Assembly: GCA_001003605.1 (NCBI GenBank)
Contig: LCPL01000002.1
Location: forward strand, 1 to 59,296
From: Parcubacteria group bacterium GW2011_GWC2_48_17
GTDB lineage: Bacteria; Patescibacteriota; Minisyncoccia; Phycocordibacterales; UBA10002
Length of the DNA stretch: 59,296 nt
Reading direction: 5' to 3'
Of the stretch, positions 1 to 9,009 are shown in pieces. The position numbers and the translations under genes are program-made. Positions within the stretch are counted from its first letter, which is position 1; every line of letters begins with the position of its first letter. The notes beneath the pieces were generated by a model. It ran no database searches, was not told the DNA's origin, and worked only from the letters and a program-made list of their open reading frames with translations.

Positions 1-208
1 GTTTTCATCTGCGCATAAGATTGCCACCTTACCTCAAACAAGTCAATAATATCTACCTCCACAAAACAGTTATACTTACCGTACATCATTTCCCTAGGGA
101 TAAGGATTCCTCGGGATGATTCAAAATCAATATACCCCTCGGAAATAAGCATTTCCTCGGGATGATGATTTTGTAAAGCTCGAAGACATCGCTAACAAAA
201 TCAATCAC

Positions 209-916
209 ATGCAAGCTGTAATACTTGCCGCTGGACTCGGCACAAGAATGAGGCCCCTTACAAACGCAACAGCAAAACCGCTACTCAAAATCGGAGAGCG
301 ACCACTTTTGGAATACACCTTTGACGCGCTACCAGAAATAATAGATGAAGTGGTCGTGGTAATAGGGTATTTGGGCGAGCAAATCAGGACATACCTAGGG
401 GAAGAATTCAGAGGACGCAAAATCAAATACATTGTTCAAGAAAAACTGGAAGGAACCGCAAAGGCGCTGTGGGAAGCGAAGTCGCTTCTTCACGGCAGGT
501 TTTTGGTGCTCATGGCCGATGATATCTACGCGAAAGCAGATATTGAACAGTGTCTCACGCATGAACGCGCCATCCTTGTCATGCGCTCTAAGTCCACGGG
601 CTTTGGTGGGAAGGTTCTTCTTGATGACAGGACTCAGCTTCTCGGAGTCAATGAAGGGAAGTCACATCCAGTAGATTCGCTAATCAGCACAAATGTCTTT
701 GTTCTTACACCAGAGATTTTTGACTTCGAGCCGGTTAAACTCACCGACAGGGAAGGCGAGTGGGGACTTCCTCAAACAGTAGTAGAAATGTCCAAGAACT
801 ATCCCGTGGCGGTCGTTGAAGCGGCCAGCTGGATTAAGATTACGACCCCCGAAGACCTTGTCTTTGCAGAAAAACTTCTTGTCCAATCCAGATTTCGATC
901 CCAACTCCGATTTTAA
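209..916 (+). CDS. Nucleotidyltransferase (NTP_transferase / sugar-phosphate nucleotidylyltransferase-like)
   Basis: N-terminal MQAVILAAGLGTRMRPLTNATAKPLLKIGERPLLEY is the classic nucleotidyltransferase signature. Confidence 0.9.
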   Translation: MQAVILAAGLGTRMRPLTNATAKPLLKIGERPLLEYTFDALPEIIDEVVVVIGYLGEQIRTYLGEEFRGRKIKYIVQEKLEGTAKALWEAKSLLHGRFLVLMADDIYAKADIEQCLTHERAILVMRSKSTGFGGKVLLDDRTQLLGVNEGKSHPVDSLISTNVFVLTPEIFDFEPVKLTDREGEWGLPQTVVEMSKNYPVAVVEAASWIKITTPEDLVFAEKLLVQSRFRSQLRF

Positions 917-964
917 TCTCAACCTTAATTGAGCGCACGGACGCGAAAGTAAATTCAGGAGATA

Positions 965-988
965 CTATCATACTTTGTAGTATGATAG
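965..988. promoter_or_regulatory. Inverted repeat CTATCATACT-TTGT-AGTATGATAG downstream of the TrpR-like gene
   Basis: Perfect 10-bp arms, 4-nt spacer; core shared with the repeat at 1490-1523. Confidence 0.7.
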
Positions 989-1015
989 CAGAAAAAGAAA
1001 GTGGTTTTGGCGTGA

Positions 1016-1480
1016 CTATTTCCGCAATCTCTTTGGAGGGCGATATTTTATCTCATCAGCGGCGTTGAAGAGCAAGAAATGAAGCGGATATTTTCTTTTG
1101 AGACTTTCGAAGGAAAGAGGATCTCTCGCTTTTTCTAATTTCTCTTCGAGGGCGGCTTGTCGCCCCAATTCTTTTCGGAGTTTTGTAATTGCATCAATAT
1201 ATCCCCCGAAACCACCATCAAGCCACGCGTGTACTGAAGCAATCGTGGTCGGCGAGGTGTGCAGTTTCTTTTCAATCTCATCATAACCCAAGCCGGAATA
1301 GATAAGTCGAGCAATCTTCAAGCGGCGCGCCAGCATAAACGTCTCGCTCTCGCTCAAAAGATCCTTGAAGAAATTCTTTATCTCATCAACCGATTCAAGT
1401 AATGCGATAGTTGTCCAGAATTCCTTGAGGATTTCCTGCCGTTCTTTGAACGGAGTATTCTGTGGTTTTGCTCGAGGCAT
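1016..1480 (-). CDS. TrpR/YerC-YecD-like HTH regulator
   Basis: SESETFMLARRLKIARLIYSGLGYDEIEKKLHTSPTTIASVHAWL resembles the Trp-repressor-type HTH of YerC/YecD proteins. Confidence 0.8.
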   Translation of the reverse strand: MPRAKPQNTPFKERQEILKEFWTTIALLESVDEIKNFFKDLLSESETFMLARRLKIARLIYSGLGYDEIEKKLHTSPTTIASVHAWLDGGFGGYIDAITKLRKELGRQAALEEKLEKARDPLSFESLKRKYPLHFLLFNAADEIKYRPPKRLRK

Positions 1481-1489
1481 ACTTCGTGG

Positions 1490-1523
1490 TGCTACTATTA
1501 TACTACAAAGTATGATAGTAGCA
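1490..1523. promoter_or_regulatory. Inverted repeat TGCTACTATTATACT-ACAA-AGTATGATAGTAGCA overlapping the probable promoter of the TrpR-like gene
   Basis: 15-bp arms with one mismatch; minus strand reads TATAAT inside the repeat, 16 nt ahead of the ATG. Confidence 0.7.
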
Positions 1524-1537
1524 TTGAAATTGAATTG

Positions 1538-2947
1538 CTATTGAAGCGATTTATGGACAATTGGGCCGGAGTCGGTGTCCATAACCGCATAACCGGCGGC
1601 TTGAATTTCGGCGCGGAGTCCATCAGATGTCTTGAAGTCCTTTGCGCTACGAGCTTCTTCCCTTTTTTTGGCAAGTTCCTTAATTTTCTCTGGTACTGAA
1701 TTCATTTCTTCTGCAAGTTTTTTCGACTGGTTCTCTATGTCGAGACCTAGAATTAAGTCGAGCTCTTTTACAAAACGAGATGTGATTGTTTGAAAAGAAA
1801 AAATAGAAGACCATAGTAACCCAATCGGGTAAGCAGTATTTAGATCGTCATTAATACTATTTCTAATCTGAAGCAGCATTTCCTCTGCCTGTCTTGTACT
1901 GTCCTTAGACTCATTGATATTTTCCTTTTTTGCAAATTCCGTTAGCAATCCGCGATATCCGATTTGGGCCGATTGCAATGCTTCCCAGCTGAAATTAAGA
2001 GGGGAGCGATAATGGGTTTGGAGCAAATAATAGCGAAAGGATAGTGGGTGGATGCTTTTTTCTCTCAGCGTTTGAAGCGTGATGAAGTTCTCTCCGGATT
2101 TCGCCATTTTCCCCGATTTTACTATGAGATGCTCATTATGAAGCCAAAAGTTTGCGAGCGGGACGCCGTACGCCGCTTCAGACTGGGCGATTTCGTTTTG
2201 GTGGTGGGTGGGTATATGGTCTATTCCGCCAGTATGAATATCAAACGGCTGTCCAAGGTATTTCCGACTCATGGCGGAACATTCAATATGCCAGCCGGGA
2301 AAACCTCGTCCCCACGGGCTTTCCCAGCCGATATCGCCTTTGGAAAACTTCCAGAGCGAAAAATCTCGAGGAGCGCGCTTTAGAGCGTTTACCGCAATCC
2401 GCGCGCCCTCCCTCTGCTCGCCAAGCGCGAATCCACCGCGCGTTCCATAACTTGGAAACTTTGAGACATCAAAGTACACGCCGTCGCTTGTTGTATAGGC
2501 GATGCCTTTCTCCACGAGCTTTTCTATAAGCGCGATGTCCTCACTGATATGATCGCTTGCCTTCGGCATTTCGTGGGGAAGCTCGATATTGAGGGCCTTG
2601 AGGTCATCCGTAAAAGACTCGGTATATTTTTCGGCAATCTCTCGAAGTCCTTGGAGTGTCATTGGTTTTCCTTCGCGCTTCAGGGCTTTGACCATTTTGT
2701 CATCGCCTTCGTCCGCGTCGGAGGTAAGGTGTCCGATATCCGTGATATTCACGACCTGCCTCACTTCGTAGCCGCTCCACTCCAGCGTCCGCCGCAGGAT
2801 GTCAGCAAAGACATACGCGCGAAGATTCCCTATATGCGCAAAGTTGTAAACGGTTGGGCCGCAGTTATACATGCCGACTACGCCCGCCTTAATCGGCTTG
2901 AATTCTTCTTTTGCGCCAGAGAGGGTGTTGTATAGGTTTAGCTTCAT
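1538..2947 (-). CDS. cysS: Cysteinyl-tRNA synthetase
   Basis: MYNCGPTVYNFAHIGNLRAYVFADIL, GWHIECSAMSRKYLG, KMAKSGENF motifs. Confidence 0.97.
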   Translation of the reverse strand: MKLNLYNTLSGAKEEFKPIKAGVVGMYNCGPTVYNFAHIGNLRAYVFADILRRTLEWSGYEVRQVVNITDIGHLTSDADEGDDKMVKALKREGKPMTLQGLREIAEKYTESFTDDLKALNIELPHEMPKASDHISEDIALIEKLVEKGIAYTTSDGVYFDVSKFPSYGTRGGFALGEQREGARIAVNALKRAPRDFSLWKFSKGDIGWESPWGRGFPGWHIECSAMSRKYLGQPFDIHTGGIDHIPTHHQNEIAQSEAAYGVPLANFWLHNEHLIVKSGKMAKSGENFITLQTLREKSIHPLSFRYYLLQTHYRSPLNFSWEALQSAQIGYRGLLTEFAKKENINESKDSTRQAEEMLLQIRNSINDDLNTAYPIGLLWSSIFSFQTITSRFVKELDLILGLDIENQSKKLAEEMNSVPEKIKELAKKREEARSAKDFKTSDGLRAEIQAAGYAVMDTDSGPIVHKSLQ

Positions 2948-3030
2948 AGCTTGCTAGCTTTTTAGCTTTCTAGGACAGAAAAAGCAAGTCCTCCTAATAA
3001 GCTAACAAGCTAATCAGCTAGTAAGCTGAC
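2948..3030. repeat. 8-bp-phased tandem array in two inverted arms (AGCTTNNT units)
   Basis: AGCTTGCT AGCTTTTT AGCTTTCT then AAGCTAAC AAGCTAAT CAGCTAGT AAGCTGAC; lies between corA-like and cysS. Confidence 0.75.
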
Positions 3031-3941
3031 TAGAGCCAGCGTTTGTGCCTAAACCACGTGTAGAGTCCTATGGCGACACCGCAAACGATAATCAGAAGTA
3101 TCCAAAAGTCGAACGGAAGTCCGACAATCGGGCGGGAAACAGTATCAATGTTAAAGAGAGAAAGTACGGTCGTCGTTGGGAGCGTTATAAAGGCAAGGAT
3201 AGTCAGCGTCTTCATGATTTCATTTTGTTTAGTGGATAGAAGCGCGTTGTTAGTTTCTCGAAGTTCGGAAAGAAATGCCGCGTTATTCTCAACCGCGTGC
3301 GCCACGCGATAATAACCGCCGATAAGCGTTCGGAGATGAAAAGCGAACTTATCGCCGAAAAGTTTTTTGCCGGCCACTTCAAATGATTCCAGAACGTCGC
3401 GGTGCATGGATAGCGAGCGCTTGAAGCACAAAAGGTCGCGCGAAACGCGTGATATGGAAACGACCATCTCACGCTCTTCGCCGCTATAGATTCTTTCCTC
3501 AATGGAGTTAAGTGATTCCTGTACGGCGCTTAGCTCATGGATGAGCGACTCATATAATTTACCAAGAAGGAAAAAGAAAATAAATCCGGCATGAGTCCCG
3601 AAATCTCCGTCCTTAAGAGTCGCCTTTGTATCGAAGATTTTTGAAACATAGTGGACAATTTCACTCGCGCCGTAGCGCACGGTGATGAGAAATTTTTTCC
3701 CGACGACAAAATCTATCTCCTGATCGTACTCCTCCTTATTGCGCCTAATGCTCGGAAAGTGCAAGATGAGGTAAATAAAGTTTTGATACAGATCAACCTG
3801 TGACTTAATTGTCGGAGCCGATAGTTCGTGCGATACAAGCGGATTTAGACCATAGTCTTTTGAAATTGAGCGTATATCTTCTTGCGATGGAGATTCAAGA
3901 TCAATCCAGACAAGTCCATTGTTCTCATGCCTCGTTATCAT
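3030..3941 (-). CDS. CorA-family divalent cation transporter
   Basis: CorA-like cytoplasmic domain plus two C-terminal TM helices (LAFITLPTTTVLSLFNIDT...). Confidence 0.8.
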   Translation of the reverse strand: MITRHENNGLVWIDLESPSQEDIRSISKDYGLNPLVSHELSAPTIKSQVDLYQNFIYLILHFPSIRRNKEEYDQEIDFVVGKKFLITVRYGASEIVHYVSKIFDTKATLKDGDFGTHAGFIFFFLLGKLYESLIHELSAVQESLNSIEERIYSGEEREMVVSISRVSRDLLCFKRSLSMHRDVLESFEVAGKKLFGDKFAFHLRTLIGGYYRVAHAVENNAAFLSELRETNNALLSTKQNEIMKTLTILAFITLPTTTVLSLFNIDTVSRPIVGLPFDFWILLIIVCGVAIGLYTWFRHKRWL

Positions 3942-4029
3942 TTAGTAAGTATAGAACACAAAAATCAAATTCACAAAGGCCAATATATAGTATAGACGAA
4001 GGAACTAAATTTTGTAATACTATACGCTT

Positions 4030-5316
4030 ATGAAACCTACAGACAGAAAAAAAGCGCCCTCAATAATCCTTGCCACTCTCTTGCTCACAGGCGTATTTTA
4101 CATTGGCTTTACATTCGGAGAAGGACATCAGTCTGCCATAGAGAAAGCCGCGACGCTCTATGGTAAGGAATCGCCGCCGGGACTCCTAGACATGACCGAT
4201 TTTTCTCCGTTTTGGAGCGCGTGGAATGTGCTTAATGAAAAATATGTTCCGGCCACCACTACCGCCGTAGCGAGTGATGAGCAAAAGCTGTGGGGAGCCA
4301 TTGAAGGACTTACCGCCTCGCTCAAAGACCCATACACGGTGTTTTTCCCGCCTGAAGAGTCAAAACTTTTTGAGAGCGAGATTAACGGCAGTTTTGAAGG
4401 AATTGGAATGGAAATCGGCATAAAAGATGATGTGCTCACGGTAATCGCGCCGCTGAAAGGAACTCCAGCGGAGCGAGCAGGCATCCTTCCAGGCGATAAA
4501 ATACTTAAGATTAACGACGAAGCGAGCGCGAGTTTGCGGGTGGACCAGGCCGTAAAGCTCATCCGCGGCAAAAAGGGAACAGAGGTTCGCCTGACGGTTC
4601 TTCGCGAAGGAAGGCCAGATTCTTTCGAAATAAAGGTAATACGCGATGTCATCGACCTTCCTACAATTGATGTGGAATTAAAACCTGGAAAGATAGTTGG
4701 AGGCGAAAACGCCGGAAAGGAAAGCGGTTTAACCAAGGATGGTGTGTACATTATTCGCCTGTATAACTTTTCCGCGACCTCTCCGCGCCTCTTTCGTGAC
4801 GCGCTTAGGAAGTTCGTGGAGAGCGGTTCAAATAAATTGCTTCTTGACCTTCGAGGCAATCCTGGAGGATTTCTTGAGGCCGCGGTTGATATAGCAAGCT
4901 GGTTCCTCCCCGCGGGGAAGACTGTGGTAACTGAAGACGGCGGAGCAAAATCGGCCGTCAAGGTGCATAGGAGCCGCGGATATAACGTATTCAACAACAA
5001 CTTAAGAATGGCAATCCTAGTAAATTCTGGTTCCGCATCAGCTTCGGAAATTCTTGCCGGAGCGTTGCGCGAGCACGGTATCGCTACGCTCGTCGGTACG
5101 AAGACGTTCGGCAAAGGTTCCGTACAAGAGCTAGTCAAACTGACGCCGGATACTTCACTCAAAGTCACGGTGGCGCGCTGGTTCACTCCAAACGGCCTTT
5201 CTATCTCTGACGGCGGTCTTGCGCCGGATGTTGAAGTAAAACTTACGCCGGAAGATATCGAAAAAAAGAAAGACCCGCAGACGGACAAAGCAGTAGAGCT
5301 ACTTACGAAGCCGTAA
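4030..5316 (+). CDS. S41 family carboxyl-terminal processing peptidase (PDZ domain)
   Basis: PDZ (GIGMEIGIKDDVLTVIAPLKGTPAERAGILPGD) and catalytic NSGSASASEILAGAL / GTKTFGKGSVQ. Confidence 0.95.
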   Translation: MKPTDRKKAPSIILATLLLTGVFYIGFTFGEGHQSAIEKAATLYGKESPPGLLDMTDFSPFWSAWNVLNEKYVPATTTAVASDEQKLWGAIEGLTASLKDPYTVFFPPEESKLFESEINGSFEGIGMEIGIKDDVLTVIAPLKGTPAERAGILPGDKILKINDEASASLRVDQAVKLIRGKKGTEVRLTVLREGRPDSFEIKVIRDVIDLPTIDVELKPGKIVGGENAGKESGLTKDGVYIIRLYNFSATSPRLFRDALRKFVESGSNKLLLDLRGNPGGFLEAAVDIASWFLPAGKTVVTEDGGAKSAVKVHRSRGYNVFNNNLRMAILVNSGSASASEILAGALREHGIATLVGTKTFGKGSVQELVKLTPDTSLKVTVARWFTPNGLSISDGGLAPDVEVKLTPEDIEKKKDPQTDKAVELLTKP

Positions 5317-5322
5317 GCAGAA

Positions 5323-5413
5323 TGTCTAAGTCCTAATTTCTAATATCTAATGAAATGTGTAATGATCCATTAGAAATTTGAGATTTCATTAGGAATTAGG
5401 TATTAGACTTTAG
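5323..5413. repeat. Inverted pair of 7-bp-phased arrays between ctpA-like and rplI
   Basis: TGTCTAA GTCCTAA TTTCTAA TATCTAA ... TCATTAG GAATTAG GTATTAG ACTTTAG. Confidence 0.75.
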
Positions 5414-5478
5414 AAATTTAAAAGCGTTGTTATTCAATCTGAGATACGCTCATCGCACGTAATTCTAATACATAACTA

Positions 5479-5928
5479 ATGACCATGAAGATCGTACTTC
5501 TAAAGGATATCGCCGGTGTCGGCAGAAAAAATGACGTCAAAAATGTATCCGATGGATACGCGCTAAATTTTCTTATCCCCAAAAAGCTTGCGACTCCAGG
5601 CACGCCAGCTATCATCGCGCACGCCGAGAGAATGAAATCTGAACAAGCGAAAGAGCGCGAAGTACAGGAAAATCTCCTTTTCAAGAACCTCTCGGGAGTT
5701 GAAGGAGTGAAAATCGAACTTAGCTGTAAAGCCAGCGACAAGGGGCACCTCTTCGCAAGCATACACAAAGAAGCGATTGTGGCCGAGCTTAAGAAGCAAA
5801 CGAGAATTGATATGCTTCCTGAATTTCTGCAATTGGACAAGCCTATAAAGGAGGTAGGTGAACACAAAATTGGAGTTAGGGTCCAAGACAAAACTGGCGG
5901 TTTTACTTTAGTTGTAACCGCCGCGTAG
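5479..5928 (+). CDS. rplI: 50S ribosomal protein L9
   Basis: MKIVLLKDIAGVGRKNDVKNVSDGYALNFLIPKKLA; the start may be the ATG at 5485. Confidence 0.97.
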   Translation: MTMKIVLLKDIAGVGRKNDVKNVSDGYALNFLIPKKLATPGTPAIIAHAERMKSEQAKEREVQENLLFKNLSGVEGVKIELSCKASDKGHLFASIHKEAIVAELKKQTRIDMLPEFLQLDKPIKEVGEHKIGVRVQDKTGGFTLVVTAA

Positions 5929-5960
5929 ATTTTGAAGGCCGCACAAACGAATTGTTTGGT

Positions 5961-6233
5961 TTATATGACGCTCACCTCCTTTCGCGTCACGATGCGCCCG
6001 TCGTATTTTATTTTGCGCCTGTTCTTGAAGGAGACAATACCGTCTTTATCCGCGAAAAGAGTGTGGTCCTTTGCCACCGAGACATTCTTTCCAGCGAGGA
6101 ATTTGGTGCCTCGTTGCCTGACTATAATATTGCCAGTATTAGCCTTTTCTCCCGCATACAATTTAACTCCCAGATAATGAGGCTGCGACCCTGTTAAATT
6201 CTTTGCTGTCCCGCCGGCTTTTTTATGTGCCAT
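5961..6233 (-). CDS. rpmA: 50S ribosomal protein L27
   Basis: [48 protein letters not shown]. Confidence 0.97.
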   Translation of the reverse strand: MAHKKAGGTAKNLTGSQPHYLGVKLYAGEKANTGNIIVRQRGTKFLAGKNVSVAKDHTLFADKDGIVSFKNRRKIKYDGRIVTRKEVSVI

Positions 6234-6360
6234 GGCTGATTTTCTTAATGAGCAAAGCGAGTTTTAGAAAATCGCCACCCCGTTAAATGCGCCTTTGGCG
6301 CCAGGCGCCTCGCGCCGTATTTAACTGGGGTATTCGCCCAAATTTAGTTATAATAACCTG

Positions 6361-6771
6361 ATGAATATACACGAAGTGCGTGAAGAAATCAATACATTGG
6401 TAAGACGTCTGGACACAAGAGAAATCTTCACCATTTTGCTCATTCTGCTGGTTGGTTTTGGCTCCTTCGGATTAGGTAGGCTTTCTAAATTGCAGGAGTC
6501 AAAATCGCCGATTCAACTTGAAAATACATTTGCGGAAAATGCCGCGGCAGTGGCGGTGTCGCCATCTCCAACTTCTGCAGCAAAGGAATCAGAGAAACCT
6601 GTCGCTCCTGGAGGACAACTTGTTGCATCAAAGGGCGGCGCCAAATATCATTTTCCATGGTGCTCCGGAGCGCAGCGCATTTCCGAGGCGAATAAAATCT
6701 GGTTCAACTCTGTTGAAGAGGCCAGAAAAGCAGGGTATACTCCCGCAAGCAATTGTAAGGGGTTGAAATAG
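6361..6771 (+). CDS. Membrane-anchored protein with Ada-like zinc-binding C-terminus
   Basis: One TM segment then KYHFPWCSGAQRISEANKIWFNSVEEARKAGYTPASNCKG. Confidence 0.65.
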   Translation: MNIHEVREEINTLVRRLDTREIFTILLILLVGFGSFGLGRLSKLQESKSPIQLENTFAENAAAVAVSPSPTSAAKESEKPVAPGGQLVASKGGAKYHFPWCSGAQRISEANKIWFNSVEEARKAGYTPASNCKGLK

Positions 6772-6892
6772 CCGGTAGTACGAGAAGGTAGAGAGTAGAA
6801 AGAAACGCTCTCAAGGGCGCATAGCTCCCCAGTGTAGTACTGGGCAGGCAGTTGGTTAGAGCGTGCGATTTCCACCACGTTACAAATCTGGC

Positions 6893-6966
6893 GCACTCTT
6901 AGCTCAGTTGGTTAGAGCGTGCGATTCACATTCGCAAGGTCGGAGGTTCGATCCCTCCAGAGTGCA
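6893..6966 (+). tRNA. tRNA-Val (CAC)
   Basis: GCACTCT/AGAGTGC acceptor, anticodon arm TGCGA-TTCACAT-TCGCA, T-arm GGAGG-TTCGATC-CCTCC; no encoded CCA. Confidence 0.92.
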
Positions 6967-7059
6967 TAGTGGAATTTGTAATGGGGCAAGTTCGCAAGGT
7001 CACTGGTTCGATCCCAGTATCGTCCATAGCGAACCTTGGCGTAGGGTCAGCGGTCAAAT

Positions 7060-7131
7060 GTCCCTGTAGTCTAATGGATAGAATACTTCCCTCCGAAGGA
7101 AGTGATGCAGGTTCGATTCCTGCCAGGGACA
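7060..7131 (+). tRNA. tRNA-Arg (CCG)
   Basis: GTCCCTG/CAGGGAC acceptor, CTTCC-CTCCGAA-GGAAG anticodon arm, GCAGG-TTCGATT-CCTGC T-arm. Confidence 0.92.
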
Positions 7132-7148
7132 ATGAGTGAAACGAATAT

Positions 7149-7262
7149 GTCCCTGAGGAGCAAACTGCTTTGCTCCGTGCAGGAATCGAAAGGCTTTTCC
7201 TTATCGAGTCTGCGAGATGTAAAAGCACCCGCGCATGGTAATCGTGATTCCTGCCAGGGACA
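7149..7262 (+). pseudogene. tRNA-Arg-like relic (intact acceptor ends, scrambled interior)
   Basis: 5' GTCCCTG and 3' TTCCTGCCAGGGACA match tRNA-Arg at 7060; interior has hairpin GGAGCAAA-CTGC-TTTGCTCC. Confidence 0.55.
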
Positions 7263-7283
7263 AGACAGGGAGCGACAAGAAAC

Positions 7284-7886
7284 ATGATGCAAGCAATTAT
7301 CATTGATGGAGACGGGGTGGTTATAAATCGCGACAAGCGGTTCAGCGACCGCTTGCAAGCTGATTACGGCATTACGACTGAGACGACCGCTCCGTTTTTT
7401 GAGGGCGTGTTTCAGAAGTGTGTGGTTGGGAAGGCTGACCTTAAAGAAGAACTCGCGCACTGCTATAAGAATTGGGGTTGGAAGGGAACACTTAAGGAAC
7501 TCCTTCACTATTGGTTCAGCAAGGAAGGCCTGCACAATGAGAAGATGCTTCAGATTATCGCAAAGCTGCGAGCGCATGGAATTTCTGTTTTTCTTTTGAC
7601 GGATAATGAAAAGTACAGAACCGACTATCTCAAGAATGAGTTTGGTCTCGGCGCACATTTTGACGCGGTTTTTTCGTCAGCATATATCGGATTTCGCAAA
7701 GAAAATGTCGGTTTTTGGAAACAGGTGAAGCGCACATTGAAAAACAAGCCCGAAGAAGTGCTTGTTTGGGACGACGAGCGGGAAAATATTACGGCTGCAA
7801 GAAACGTCGACTTCATCGCCGAGCAGTTTATCGGAATGGACGACTTCAATCGGAAGATGGGAATCTATTTCAGCGAGATTTTGTAG
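7284..7886 (+). CDS. HAD-like hydrolase
   Basis: MMQAIIIDGDGVVINRD and VLVWDDERENITAARN motifs. Confidence 0.75.
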   Translation: MMQAIIIDGDGVVINRDKRFSDRLQADYGITTETTAPFFEGVFQKCVVGKADLKEELAHCYKNWGWKGTLKELLHYWFSKEGLHNEKMLQIIAKLRAHGISVFLLTDNEKYRTDYLKNEFGLGAHFDAVFSSAYIGFRKENVGFWKQVKRTLKNKPEEVLVWDDERENITAARNVDFIAEQFIGMDDFNRKMGIYFSEIL

Positions 7887-7922
7887 CTTCATCCGCGATA
7901 TAACGGAATTGATTAAACTAGC

Positions 7923-8321
7923 TTGACGTTGACTTTTCAAATTCAAACTGCCGTGATAGCGTACGTAGGAGAAGTGAACAGAAAAATCGTCACTGGATTG
8001 GAGGTGATAAATGTGGCGAAAGACCATAAGTTGTTTCATCGCAACGGGAGCGCCTTGAACAGACACTTCCGAGTAATTAAGGTTGCGATGCCTGTTCTTA
8101 AAGCGCTACTCAATAACGGCGACGTAGATAAGGTGAACACCGCCGGCTCACAACACTCGCATGGACAGCGAAGCATCAAAGTCAGGCGTACGGACACTGG
8201 CCTCTCGGTTGATGTTCGTGGAGAAGGCGGGCGACAGGTAGTCTATGCTGTTACGAGCGTCCCAGAGACAGTCACGCGAGTCTTGGAGCAGAAGTTCCCC
8301 GAGCTCGTCATCAGGGATTGA
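7923..8321 (+). CDS. Hypothetical protein
   Basis: Open frame only; TTG start in the supplied track. Confidence 0.3.
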   Translation: MTLTFQIQTAVIAYVGEVNRKIVTGLEVINVAKDHKLFHRNGSALNRHFRVIKVAMPVLKALLNNGDVDKVNTAGSQHSHGQRSIKVRRTDTGLSVDVRGEGGRQVVYAVTSVPETVTRVLEQKFPELVIRD

Positions 8322-8463
8322 AGGAAGGGAAGTCAGACGCGTTCGTTCTAGTAGTGGAGCGAACGCGCTTTTGTGTGGAGAAAGTCGGCACTTAAACTTA
8401 ATGGAGTTGTTTCCCACTCCTATTATTGAGCAAACAGAACTTTTGAGTTACAATTAGACCACA

Positions 8464-8850
8464 ATGCATTTTGGCGAACATTTGACCATTGACGGGTACG
8501 GCGGCGAAAAGAAGAAGCTCAACAGCAAGGCGCTTATTTTGAATTGTCTTGATAAACTGCCTACGCTCCTTGGAATGCGCATCTTGGCAAAACCTCTCAT
8601 ATCGTGGGCCGAGCCAAATGAAAAGAAAGACCCTGGCGGATGGAGTGGTGTTATTCTCATTGCGGAAAGCCATATCAGTATCCATACCTTTCCCGAGCGC
8701 GGATTCATAAGCGCTGATGTCTACAGTTGCAAGAACGGCATGGATACAAAAAAAGTCATCGCCTATTTCAAAAATTCGTTTGGCTTACAGGATGTCGAGC
8801 AACACTTTATTAAGCGGGGGACAAGGTATCCCGACCATAATACCGCTTAG
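8464..8850 (+). CDS. S-adenosylmethionine decarboxylase-like protein (SpeD family)
   Basis: HFGEHLTIDGYGG and IAESHISIHTFPERGFISADVYSC (pyruvoyl-forming ESHIS motif). Confidence 0.9.
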   Translation: MHFGEHLTIDGYGGEKKKLNSKALILNCLDKLPTLLGMRILAKPLISWAEPNEKKDPGGWSGVILIAESHISIHTFPERGFISADVYSCKNGMDTKKVIAYFKNSFGLQDVEQHFIKRGTRYPDHNTA

Positions 8851-8904
8851 AACTGATTTCAAAACCTATCGTAATCCTTGCCTGCCGAAGCCGCATCAGC
8901 CCAC

Positions 8905-8942
8905 AAGGACTATCCTATGTGTATTCACATAGGATAGTCCTT
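8905..8942. terminator. Perfect 17-bp hairpin AAGGACTATCCTATGTG-TATT-CACATAGGATAGTCCTT
   Basis: Inverted repeat read directly; no strong T-tract. Confidence 0.6.
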
Positions 8943-9009
8943 GGAGAGAACCCTCACCGCAGGTTTTCGGTTTTTTAGGATTTTGGCGCTGTGATACAAT
9001 AATCAAGTC

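Noticed and set aside
106-165. Short direct repeat (T)TTCCTCGGGATGAT at the window start
   Set aside because: Two copies of ~14 bp with no other structure; insufficient to call an element.
4158-5288. 376-aa minus-strand ORF opposite the S41 peptidase
   Set aside because: Fully antisense to a clearly recognisable protein; low-complexity Ser-rich translation.
6816-7026. Split tRNA encoded by the 5' and 3' fragments flanking tRNA-Val
   Set aside because: Acceptor strands GGCGCAT and ATCGTCC do not pair and no complementary joining leaders are visible.
6926-7336. Minus-strand ORF with LAGIEPASLPSEGS / GIEPVTLRTCP / GGIEPPTLRM
   Set aside because: GIEP-type peptides are the classic false translation of the antisense strand of tRNA T-arms; the tRNAs are on the plus strand here.
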